This document shows positions 1-5,670 of a stretch of DNA of 5,830 bases, piece by piece (positions within the stretch are counted from its first letter, which is position 1; each line of letters opens with the position of its first letter). Position numbers and translations under genes: made by a program. The notes beneath the pieces were generated by a model. It saw only the letters and a program-made list of their open reading frames with translations. It was not told the DNA's origin and did no database searches. The DNA comes from JBIYSM02 sp044759095 (GTDB lineage: Bacteria; Bacillota; Bacilli; Brevibacillales; Brevibacillaceae): positions 1-5,830 of the forward strand of contig NZ_JBIYSM020000085.1 of the NCBI RefSeq assembly GCF_044759095.2, in the 5' to 3' direction.

Positions 1-148
1 GTAGCCCCCTGAGATTCACCACAATGAGATGCTTCTGCCAAAAAACGATTTTTTCAGGAGTAACTAGCTAACGCTGGTGTCGGCTGGGGCCCCGAACACT
101 TTTCTAGCGGCTGTATGGGTTGTCCAAATTTATTAATTCTTATACAAC
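1..148. other. Non-coding stretch at window edge, no gene supported
   Basis: No reading frame here has a start codon with a Shine-Dalgarno site. Frames open at the edge are short and interrupted. Two dyads are visible: an A/T-only one (AAAAAA-CGA-TTTTTT, 40-54) and a GC-rich imperfect one in which GTGTCGG (78-84) faces CCGAACAC (96-103) around a GGGGCCCC core. I do not recognise either as a known RNA family. The stretch probably separates the terminator at 149-178 from whatever lies beyond the window. Confidence 0.4.
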
Positions 149-178
149 AAAAAAGAGGCAGGGTTTTCCCACCTCTTT
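149..178 (-). terminator. Rho-independent terminator after the PepT-like gene
   Basis: Read on the minus strand, AAAGAGG (178-172) pairs with CCTCTTT (158-152), and an inner GGG (170-168) pairs with CCC (163-161) around an AAAA loop. A run of T continues to 149. The hairpin begins 6 nt after the TAG stop at 185-187, so it closes the minus-strand gene set. Part of the T-run overlaps the stem, as is common in low-GC Gram-positive terminators. Confidence 0.9.
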
Positions 179-184
179 CCACTA

Positions 185-1300
185 CTATTCCAATACTTCC
201 GCAATAATTGCCAGCACGAGCTCGGACGCCTTGTACAGTTCGGACAAAGGCATGCGCTCGTTTTTGGTGTGAATCTCTTCATATCCGATTCCGAAGTTGA
301 CGCTCGGTATGCCGTACCCGTTGAACACGTTGCCGTCGCTGCCTCCCCCGCTGGATATCAGGCTGGGTTCGCGGCCGATGCGTTTTACCGCAGCGATCGC
401 CTTCTTCACCACAGGGGTCTCTTCCGAGTATTTGTATCCGTGGTACATGAAAATGACTTCGTTCTCGCAGCGGGCACCCATCTCTGCCGCTGCTTCTTCA
501 AACGCAGTCGTCATGGTTTTCACCTGTTGCTCCAGTTTGTCCATGACCAGACTGCGCGCTTCCGACCAGATTTCCACGTAATCGGTAACGATGTTGTACG
601 CCTTTCCGCCTTCAAAGCGGCCGACATTTGCAGTCGTATCCGCGTCAATCCGTCCCAGCGGCATGCGGGAAATGGCCTTGCTGGCCACAGTGATGGCGCT
701 GATTCCGTCTTCCGGATTCACACCGGCGTGCGCTGCTTTTCCGTGGATTTTGGTGATGATGCGGTATTGACCGGCACCGGCAACGGTAATCTTGCCCACC
801 GGTCCCTCCGAGTCGAGGATGAAGCCTATTTCCGCCTTCAGCAGACTGGAATCCATGGCGCGGGAACCAACGAGACCTGACTCTTCTCCAACGGTCAGGA
901 CCACTTGAATGGTCGGATGCGGCAGGTTTTGCTCCTTCATCGTACGGATCGCTTCGAAGATGGCAGCAATGCCTGCCTTGTCATCGGCGCCGAGGATGGT
1001 GGTTCCGTCCGAATAGACATAGCCGTCGCGCACCTGCGGCTTTACTCCGTTCCCTGGAACGACCGTGTCCATGTGGCTGCTGAACAGGATGGTCGGCCCT
1101 TTCGCATTGCCTTCAAGTGTAGCGATCAGGTTGTTTGCCTCATGACCTGTTTTTGCTGCGGCATCGTCCTCTTCTACTGTAAAGCCCATTTCGATCAGCT
1201 TCTCTTTCAGCACCTTGTTGATTTTCGCTTCATGCTTGGTTTCGCTGTCGATCTGCACCAGTTCCAAAAACTCGTTTAACAAGCGCTCCTGGTTAATCAA
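185..1300 (-). CDS. yqjE: M20-family metallopeptidase, PepT-like (YqjE-type)
   Basis: A predicted cytoplasmic di-zinc aminopeptidase of the peptidase T-like branch of M20, 371 residues, which is full length for this group. The zinc-site motifs appear in order: SSHMDTV (ligand H76, catalytic-type D78), LGADDKAG (bridging D106), the general-base motif GEES (E139 and ligand E140), DSEG (D163) and a late IHT (H344). The segment HGKAAHAGVNPEDG at about 185-200 is typical of the M20 lid/dimerisation domain. There is no signal peptide or membrane segment. The start is TTG at 1300, chosen because AGGAGG at 1315-1310 sits 9 nt upstream and no ATG has comparable support. A 127-nt gap separates it from the carboxylase gene. 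Its placement after epimerase and carboxylase genes resembles Bacillus yqjC-yqjD-yqjE (from memory). The true substrate is unknown; other M20 hydrolases, including amidohydrolases, share these motifs. Confidence 0.9.
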   Translation of the reverse strand: MINQERLLNEFLELVQIDSETKHEAKINKVLKEKLIEMGFTVEEDDAAAKTGHEANNLIATLEGNAKGPTILFSSHMDTVVPGNGVKPQVRDGYVYSDGTTILGADDKAGIAAIFEAIRTMKEQNLPHPTIQVVLTVGEESGLVGSRAMDSSLLKAEIGFILDSEGPVGKITVAGAGQYRIITKIHGKAAHAGVNPEDGISAITVASKAISRMPLGRIDADTTANVGRFEGGKAYNIVTDYVEIWSEARSLVMDKLEQQVKTMTTAFEEAAAEMGARCENEVIFMYHGYKYSEETPVVKKAIAAVKRIGREPSLISSGGGSDGNVFNGYGIPSVNFGIGYEEIHTKNERMPLSELYKASELVLAIIAEVLE

Positions 1301-1309
1301 TATCCGTCT

Positions 1310-1315
1310 CCTCCT
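1310..1315 (-). promoter_or_regulatory. Ribosome-binding site fixing a TTG start
   Basis: AGGAGG lies 9 nt before the TTG at 1300-1298. It is the main argument for a TTG start of the PepT-like protein. Confidence 0.8.
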
Positions 1316-1320
1316 GATCT

Positions 1321-1358
1321 GTGAGCTCGTATGTACGACCCCTCACCGAACGTGAGGG
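1321..1358 (-). promoter_or_regulatory. Hairpin with alternative pairing in the peptidase leader
   Basis: CCCTCAC and GTGAGGG (1352-1358 and 1340-1346) form a perfect 7-bp stem with a 5-nt loop. Read on the minus strand there is no T-run after it, so it is not a terminator. The GTGAG of its 3' arm is repeated in complement as CTCAC at 1325-1321, with an inner TCGT/ACGA pair between them. A second, mutually exclusive hairpin ending just before the ribosome-binding site is therefore possible. Any regulatory function is inference. Confidence 0.4.
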
Positions 1359-1374
1359 CCTTGCAACATTCTTA

Positions 1375-1380
1375 AGTATA
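1375..1380 (-). promoter_or_regulatory. Possible -10 box for the peptidase gene
   Basis: TATACT on the minus strand matches the sigma-A -10 consensus in five of six positions and lies in an A/T-rich part of the 127-nt gap. The best upstream partner at normal spacing (TGGTAA, 17-nt spacer) is a poor -35. A TTGCAT further upstream is 22 nt away, which is too far. The gene may therefore have its own weak promoter, or be read through from the carboxylase gene, after which I see no convincing terminator. Confidence 0.3.
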
Positions 1381-1427
1381 CAGCAAAAATATTTTTTTTA
1401 CCATGCAATAGGCCGTTCAATCGTGTT

Positions 1428-2984
1428 TTATAGCGGAATATTGCCGTGCTTCTTCGCCGGCCGCTCGTCCCGTTTGTTGCGCAGCATTTCCAGCGACCGT
1501 TTCAGATATTTTCGCGTCTCTCGCGGATCGATTACATCGTCCACCATGCCGTTTTCCGCTGCCACATACGGATTGGCGAACTTTTCGCGGTACTCGGCAA
1601 TTTTGGACTGGCGGGTAGCGGCCGGGTTATCGCTCTGCTCGATATCGCGGGCAAAAATAATGTTGGCCGCCCCCTCCGGCCCCATGACGGCAATTTCCGC
1701 ATTGGGCCACGCATAAACGACGTCTGCGCCGATCGCTTTCGAATTAAGCGCCACGTAGGCCCCGCCGTACGCTTTGCGGGTAATCACGCTGATTCTCGGT
1801 ACGGTCGCTTCGGAATAGGCGTATAAAATTTTGGCCCCGTGGCGGATGATTCCGCCGTGCTCCTGATTGATGCCGGGGAAAAAGCCGGTCACGTCAACAA
1901 AGGTGATCAGCGGGATGTTGAAGGCGTCACACGTGCGGATAAAACGGGCCAGCTTGTCCGACGAGTCTATGTCCAGTCCTCCTGCCATCACTTTCGGCTG
2001 GTTGGCGATCAGGCCGACGCTCTGTCCGTCGATCCGCCCCAATCCCACGACAATATTGCGGGCGAAGTCAGGCTGCACCTCCATGAAGTCGCCGTGATCC
2101 ACGATCTGCTCCAGTACCTTTTTGACGTCATATACCTTTGTGCCGGCTACCGGCACGAGGTCGACTAGACTTTCCAGCCAATCCCCGTCGTCCCCTTCGT
2201 ACGGCACGCGCGGCGGTTCCTCGCGATAGTTTTGCGGCAGGAAGCTGAGCAGGCGGCGCACTTCCCCCAGGACTTCTTCCTCAGTCGGAGCCGTGAAATG
2301 GGCATTGCCGCTGATGCTCGAATGAACACTCGCGCCACCCAAATCCTCACTGGAGATCTTCTCGCCTGTCACGGTTTCAATCACCTTCGGTCCGGTGATA
2401 AACATTTGGGACGTTTTTTCCACCATGAAAACGTAATCGGTAATCGCCGGGGAGTAAACCGCCCCCCCTGCGCACGGGCCGAGAATAACGGAGATCTGCG
2501 GGATTACACCGGAATAGATCGAGTTTCGGTAAAAAATATGGCCGTACCCGTCCAAGGACACAACGCCTTCCTGGATCCGCGCTCCCCCCGAATCGTTCAG
2601 CCCGACCACTGGGGCCCCGTTTTTGGCTGCCAGATCCATGATGTTGGCGATTTTTTTGGCGTGCATTTCTCCCAACGCTCCGCCGAATACGGTAAAATCC
2701 TGGGCGAAAACGTATACCAGGCGACCGTTGATCTTGCCGTAGCCCGTAACAACCCCTTCACCAGGAGCATCCCATTTATCCATGCCAAAGTTGGTGGCGC
2801 GGTGTTTCACAAACGGCTGCAGTTCGACAAAACTGTCCCGGTCCAAGAGGATGTCCAATCGTTCCCGCGCCGTTAATTTTCCCCGGTTGTGCTGAGCGGC
2901 GATACGCTCGTCTCCGCCGCCCTGTTCCACTTTGCGTTTTCTCTCGTACAGTTCATCAATTTTTTCATACATCTGCTCGCTCAT
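1428..2984 (-). CDS. pccB: Acyl-CoA carboxylase carboxyltransferase subunit (propionyl-CoA carboxylase beta / methylmalonyl-CoA decarboxylase alpha type)
   Basis: A 518-residue, full-length biotin-dependent carboxyltransferase with two crotonase-like domains. The N-terminal domain carries SGGARIQEG (132-140) and GPCAGGAVYSP (169-179), which build one oxyanion site and the CoA pocket. The C-terminal domain carries TGFFPG..QE (366-375), GGIIRHGAK (377-385) and AYGGAY (405-410). It transfers carboxyl between biotin and the alpha carbon of an acyl-CoA. The mutase/epimerase context argues for propionyl-CoA / methylmalonyl-CoA. D421 in the GAD motif may be the residue linked to propionyl preference in actinobacterial PccB, but I could not align this. 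Start: ATG at 2984 with GGAGG at 2998-2994, 9 nt away. The start overlaps the preceding stop as ATGA, implying translational coupling. No biotin carboxylase or biotin carrier is present here, so the carboxylase or decarboxylase direction is undecided. Likely YqjD counterpart. Confidence 0.93.
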   Translation of the reverse strand: MSEQMYEKIDELYERKRKVEQGGGDERIAAQHNRGKLTARERLDILLDRDSFVELQPFVKHRATNFGMDKWDAPGEGVVTGYGKINGRLVYVFAQDFTVFGGALGEMHAKKIANIMDLAAKNGAPVVGLNDSGGARIQEGVVSLDGYGHIFYRNSIYSGVIPQISVILGPCAGGAVYSPAITDYVFMVEKTSQMFITGPKVIETVTGEKISSEDLGGASVHSSISGNAHFTAPTEEEVLGEVRRLLSFLPQNYREEPPRVPYEGDDGDWLESLVDLVPVAGTKVYDVKKVLEQIVDHGDFMEVQPDFARNIVVGLGRIDGQSVGLIANQPKVMAGGLDIDSSDKLARFIRTCDAFNIPLITFVDVTGFFPGINQEHGGIIRHGAKILYAYSEATVPRISVITRKAYGGAYVALNSKAIGADVVYAWPNAEIAVMGPEGAANIIFARDIEQSDNPAATRQSKIAEYREKFANPYVAAENGMVDDVIDPRETRKYLKRSLEMLRNKRDERPAKKHGNIPL

Positions 2985-3823
2985 TCGCTGTTTCCTCCCA
3001 CCTTCTCTGCCGGGTACTGGCAGAGTTCAAACAACACGCCGCCTGCCGCCTTCGGGTGCAAAAAAGCGATCTGCGCACCATGCGCTCCCTCTTTGGGAGT
3101 TTCGTGAATCAATGGGACTCCGTTCGCTGAAAGCCGTTCCAATCGGGCGTGGATGTCGTCGACGTCCAAAGCGATATGGTGGATGCCCTCCCCCCGCTTG
3201 TCGATAAACTTGGCGATCGGACTCTCGTCACTGAGCGGTTCCAACAGCTCGAAGCGGCTCTCCCCGACAGCCAAAAAGGCAATCTTCACCTGTTCGCTGG
3301 CCACTTCCTCCGTGCCCAAGAGGGAAAGACCCAACTGCTGTGTATAAAACGGCAGCGCCGCTTCCAAACTTCTTACGGCAATCCCGATGTGCGCCATTTT
3401 TTTCGGCGGCTGCACAAACGACATGGCTTTTCGTTTCACGTTGGCGCGGATGTAATCAGCCGTCACGGAGGTAGGGGTGCCCGGTGTAAAGATTTCCGAA
3501 ATTCCCTGCGATTTCAGAAACGGAATATCTTCTTGTGGAATCACACCACCCCCGACAATCAAAATATCGTCGGCTCCTTGCTCCTGCAACAGCCGCGCTA
3601 CCTCAGGAAACAACTCGTTATGCGCGCCGGACAGGCAGGAAAGCCCGATACAATCGACATCTTCCTGAATCGCCGCACTGACGATTTGCGCCGGAGTTTG
3701 GCGCAGCCCGGTATAGACCACTTCCATTCCCTCGTCCCGCAGTGCCTGGGCAACGACGAGCGCCCCCCTGTCATGTCCGTCCAGACCAGGTTTGGCGACC
3801 AATACACGTATCTTTCTCTCCAT
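2981..3823 (-). CDS. Fusion of methylmalonyl-CoA mutase B12-binding subunit and methylmalonyl-CoA epimerase
   Basis: A 280-residue protein with two complete domains. Residues 1 to about 130 are the cobalamin-binding Rossmann-like subunit of a split mutase. They show K11, D15 and H17 in KPGLDGHDRG (the lower axial ligand motif DxHxxG), the S62-x-L64 motif in GLSCLSG, and the VGGGVIP loop (90-96) that holds the nucleotide tail. Residues 143-280 are a vicinal-oxygen-chelate epimerase with likely metal ligands H145 (HIGIAV), Q178, H216 (GIHHIAL) and E266 (LFELCQ). It would interconvert (S)- and (R)-methylmalonyl-CoA and supply B12 to the catalytic subunit encoded just upstream (46-nt gap). A linker of roughly 12 residues joins the domains in one uninterrupted frame. 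The internal ATGs at M134 and M143 lack a ribosome-binding site, so separate production of the epimerase is unlikely. The start ATG at 3823 is preferred over an ATG 18 nt upstream because GAGGGGG ends 7 nt before it. Confidence 0.92.
   Translation of the reverse strand: MERKIRVLVAKPGLDGHDRGALVVAQALRDEGMEVVYTGLRQTPAQIVSAAIQEDVDCIGLSCLSGAHNELFPEVARLLQEQGADDILIVGGGVIPQEDIPFLKSQGISEIFTPGTPTSVTADYIRANVKRKAMSFVQPPKKMAHIGIAVRSLEAALPFYTQQLGLSLLGTEEVASEQVKIAFLAVGESRFELLEPLSDESPIAKFIDKRGEGIHHIALDVDDIHARLERLSANGVPLIHETPKEGAHGAQIAFLHPKAAGGVLFELCQYPAEKVGGNSE
2994..2998 (-). promoter_or_regulatory. Ribosome-binding site inside the upstream gene, with ATGA overlap
   Basis: GGAGG lies within the last codons of the fusion gene, 9 nt before the carboxylase ATG (2984-2982). 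That ATG overlaps the TGA stop (2983-2981). This is the usual arrangement for coupled translation and suggests that the two products are made in linked amounts. Confidence 0.85.
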
Positions 3824-3830
3824 GAAGGAT

Positions 3831-3837
3831 CCCCCTC
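3831..3837 (-). promoter_or_regulatory. Ribosome-binding site deciding the fusion-protein start
   Basis: GAGGGGG on the minus strand lies 7 nt before the ATG at 3823-3821. The in-frame ATG at 3841-3839 would overlap this site and has no comparable site of its own. Confidence 0.7.
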
Positions 3838-3869
3838 GCATTCATTCGATGTTCTGCGGTTGATGAAAC

Positions 3870-5522
3870 CTAGACCGCACGGTACTCGCCGAACACCTGT
3901 CTCAGTACGCCGCATATTTCCCCAATGGTGGCGTAGCTCTTTACGCAGTCGAGTATAAGCGGCATCAGATTGTCCGTTCCTGCCGCCCCGGCACGAAGCC
4001 GATTGAGCGTTTGTTCAACTTGCTGGTAGTCACGTTTTGCCCGCAGCGCGTCCAGCTTCTCCTTTTGTTTGCGTCCCAGGCTGGGATCGACGCGAAGAAG
4101 TTCCGGTTGCGGCTCGTTTTCCAGCTGAAAGCAGTTCATGCCGATGACCTTTTCTTCACCGGATTCAATTTTGCGCTGCGTGTCATACGCTTGCTTGTGA
4201 ATTTCCCGCTGCATGTAACCGGCTTCCACGGCGGCGACTGCTCCGCCCATCTGCTCGATTTTTTCCATGTACTCCAGCGCCTTCAGTTCGATTTGATCGG
4301 TCAGGTATTCGACGTAATAGGATCCGCCCAACGGATCTGCCGTGTCTGTCACGCCGCTTTCATAGGCGATAATTTGCTGCGTGCGAAGGGCTATACGGGC
4401 AGACTCCTCTGTCGGCAGCGCGAGCGCCTCGTCCCGGGAGTTGGTGTGCAAGCTCTGCGTTCCTCCCAACACAGCTGCAAGAGCCTGAATGGTGACGCGA
4501 ACGATGTTGTTGTCCGGCTGCTGGGCCGTGAGCGTAGAGCCGCCTGTCTGCGTATGGACGCGGAACTGCCAGGACTTCGGATTTTTCGCGCCGTAACGCT
4601 CCTTCATCAACCGTGCCCAAATGCGGCGAGCAGCCCGGAACTTGGCGATCTCTTCGAAAAAGTGATTGTGACCGTTAAAGAAGAAAGACAGCTGCGGTGC
4701 AAATTGGTCAATGTCGAGTCCGGCCAAGAGAGCCGCTTCCACATAGGCGATCCCGTCTGCCAGCGTAAAGGCAACTTCCTGCACGGCTGTCGAACCCGCT
4801 TCACGGATGTGGTAGCCGCTGATGGAGATCGTGTTCCACTTCGGAACATGCTGCGCACAATAGGCGAAGATGTCGGTAATCAGGCGCATCGACGGCTTCG
4901 GTGGAAAAATGTACGTTCCCCGCGCGATATATTCTTTCAGGATATCGTTTTGGATGGTGCCGGAAAGCTTTTCAGACGGTACGCCCTGTTTTTCTCCCAC
5001 GGCGATGTACATCGCCAGCAGGACAGAGGCAGGAGCATTGATCGTCATCGATGTGCTGACGCGATCCAGCGGGATTCCCGCCAACAGCGTTTCCATATCT
5101 TCCAAAGAGTCAATCGCCACGCCTACTTTTCCCACCTCACCGGCTGCCATCGGATCATCGGAATCGTAACCGATCTGGGTAGGCAGGTCAAAAGCGACAC
5201 TTAATCCGGTCTGTCCTTGCTCCAACAGGTAGCGGAAGCGCTTGTTCGTCTCGTCTGCGGAGCCAAAACCTGCATACTGGCGCATGGTCCAGAAGCGTCC
5301 GCGGTACATGTTGGGCTGTACTCCACGGGTGAATGGATACTCTCCCGGGAACCCGATTTTTTCCATGTAAGCGTCATCAATCTCTTCCGGAACGTATAGC
5401 GGGTGTATCTCAATATCTGAAGAGGTGGCGAAGCGCTCTTTCCGCTCAGGAGTTTTTGACAGCCTCTTGGCCAGTTGCTGTTGCCACTCCTGATAGAGTT
5501 GGGTAAAATCTTTCGTAGACAA
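3870..5522 (-). CDS. mcmA: Methylmalonyl-CoA mutase, catalytic (N-terminal type) subunit
   Basis: A 550-residue TIM-barrel subunit of adenosylcobalamin-dependent methylmalonyl-CoA mutase, interconverting (R)-methylmalonyl-CoA and succinyl-CoA. Seen in order: FPGEYPFTRG (58-67), WTMRQYAGFG (78-87), SVAFDLPTQIGYDSD (108-122), GTIQNDILKE (188-197), SISGYH (233-238) and QSLHTNSRDEA after residue 360. Compared from memory with the Propionibacterium enzyme, Y83, R201 and H238 match Y89, R207 and H244 at a constant offset of 6. Tyr/Arg at the first two positions indicate a methylmalonyl-CoA mutase rather than an isobutyryl-CoA mutase (Phe/Gln). The chain ends before any B12 domain; that domain is encoded by the next gene. 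Start: TTG at 5522, giving MSTKDF, with GGAG 9 nt upstream. The ATG at 5537 adds five residues but has AAGGA only 2 nt away. Frame openness up to 5735 lacks family-like sequence. No MeaB chaperone gene is in the window. Confidence 0.93.
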   Translation of the reverse strand: MSTKDFTQLYQEWQQQLAKRLSKTPERKERFATSSDIEIHPLYVPEEIDDAYMEKIGFPGEYPFTRGVQPNMYRGRFWTMRQYAGFGSADETNKRFRYLLEQGQTGLSVAFDLPTQIGYDSDDPMAAGEVGKVGVAIDSLEDMETLLAGIPLDRVSTSMTINAPASVLLAMYIAVGEKQGVPSEKLSGTIQNDILKEYIARGTYIFPPKPSMRLITDIFAYCAQHVPKWNTISISGYHIREAGSTAVQEVAFTLADGIAYVEAALLAGLDIDQFAPQLSFFFNGHNHFFEEIAKFRAARRIWARLMKERYGAKNPKSWQFRVHTQTGGSTLTAQQPDNNIVRVTIQALAAVLGGTQSLHTNSRDEALALPTEESARIALRTQQIIAYESGVTDTADPLGGSYYVEYLTDQIELKALEYMEKIEQMGGAVAAVEAGYMQREIHKQAYDTQRKIESGEEKVIGMNCFQLENEPQPELLRVDPSLGRKQKEKLDALRAKRDYQQVEQTLNRLRAGAAGTDNLMPLILDCVKSYATIGEICGVLRQVFGEYRAV

Positions 5523-5531
5523 TGACGAACA

Positions 5532-5543
5532 CTCCATTTCCTT
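5532..5543 (-). promoter_or_regulatory. Ribosome-binding region of the mutase gene
   Basis: AAGGAAATGGAG on the minus strand provides GGAG (5535-5532), 9 nt before the TTG at 5522. It also contains the alternative ATG at 5537-5535. AAGGAAAT (5543-5536) is perfectly complementary to ATTTCCTT at 5567-5560, so this site could be masked in a hairpin with a 16-nt loop. Confidence 0.6.
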
Positions 5544-5553
5544 AAGACTAAAC

Positions 5554-5629
5554 GAAAGAAAGGAAATCACTCCTGTTTTCATTCTAGCACAGCACAGGAG
5601 TATCGTACGACAATTTCCTATTTTCTTTC
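5554..5629 (-). promoter_or_regulatory. Large interrupted dyad before the mutase gene: leader hairpin or operator
   Basis: Three nested complementary blocks are visible: GAAAGAAA (5554-5561) with TTTCTTTC (5622-5629), GGAAAT (5562-5567) with ATTTCC (5613-5618), and ACTCCTGT (5569-5576) with ACAGGAGT (5594-5601). That is 22 paired positions around a 17-nt loop, with a 3-nt bulge and a 1/11-nt internal loop. The 11-nt side contains the perfect palindrome TCGTACGA (5603-5610). If transcription starts after TATAAT at 5640-5635, the whole element is in the 5' leader. If it starts after the TGCTAGAAT at 5589-5581, the inner repeats straddle the promoter as an operator would. Which applies is not decidable from sequence alone. 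Confidence 0.6.
5581..5589 (-). promoter_or_regulatory. Candidate extended -10 promoter for the mutase operon
   Basis: TGCTAGAAT on the minus strand fits an extended -10 (TGnTATAAT), with TAGAAT at 5586-5581 and the start site expected near 5574. There is no good -35: TTGTCG is 21 nt upstream. The element lies inside the loop between the ACTCCTGT/ACAGGAGT repeats, so a protein binding those repeats would block it. Confidence 0.4.
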
Positions 5630-5634
5630 CTTTT

Positions 5635-5640
5635 ATTATA
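5635..5640 (-). promoter_or_regulatory. Consensus -10 box (TATAAT) directed at the mutase operon
   Basis: A perfect TATAAT on the minus strand, with no recognisable -35 at 16-18 nt (CCTCCT at 17). Initiation about 6-7 nt downstream would be near 5628, almost exactly at the first base of the large dyad, giving a leader of about 105 nt. The same bases on the plus strand read as a weaker TATTAT (5634-5639) that could serve the divergent small ORF. Confidence 0.4.
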
Positions 5641-5670
5641 TCTGCTTGCGGTAATTGAGGAGGAGCTGCC

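Noticed and set aside
40..54. AAAAAACGATTTTTT as a terminator
   Set aside because: The stem is A/T only with a 3-nt loop and no GC block, so it would be too weak.
269..880. Plus-strand open frame opposite the peptidase
   Set aside because: Entirely inside a gene with intact zinc-ligand motifs. No upstream signals.
1385..1399. AAAAATATTTTTTTT as a terminator after the carboxyltransferase gene
   Set aside because: The only stem possible is A/T and has no GC clamp. I see no true terminator in this gap.
2232..2876. Plus-strand open frame opposite the carboxyltransferase
   Set aside because: Same reasoning: low-plausibility composition and no supporting signals, while the opposite strand carries the catalytic motifs.
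3390..3424. Internal start giving a free epimerase (M134 or M143 of the fusion)
   Set aside because: The bases before both ATGs (GAAACGAAAAGCC and GCCGCCGAAAAAA) contain no Shine-Dalgarno-like sequence, so separate translation is not supported.
3149..3958. Plus-strand open frame opposite the fusion gene
   Set aside because: Antisense shadow with no ribosome-binding site or recognisable motif. The minus strand encodes two complete conserved domains.
4011..5204. A 397-codon open frame on the plus strand opposite the mutase
   Set aside because: It lies wholly antisense to a strongly conserved gene. Its translation is rich in Arg, His, Cys and Val without domain motifs, which is typical of a mirror frame in GC-biased coding DNA.
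5536..5670. Cobalamin riboswitch upstream of the B12-dependent mutase
   Set aside because: The conserved B12-box and multi-branch core are not seen, and the region is too short. The structure present is a single long dyad with an alternative pairing.
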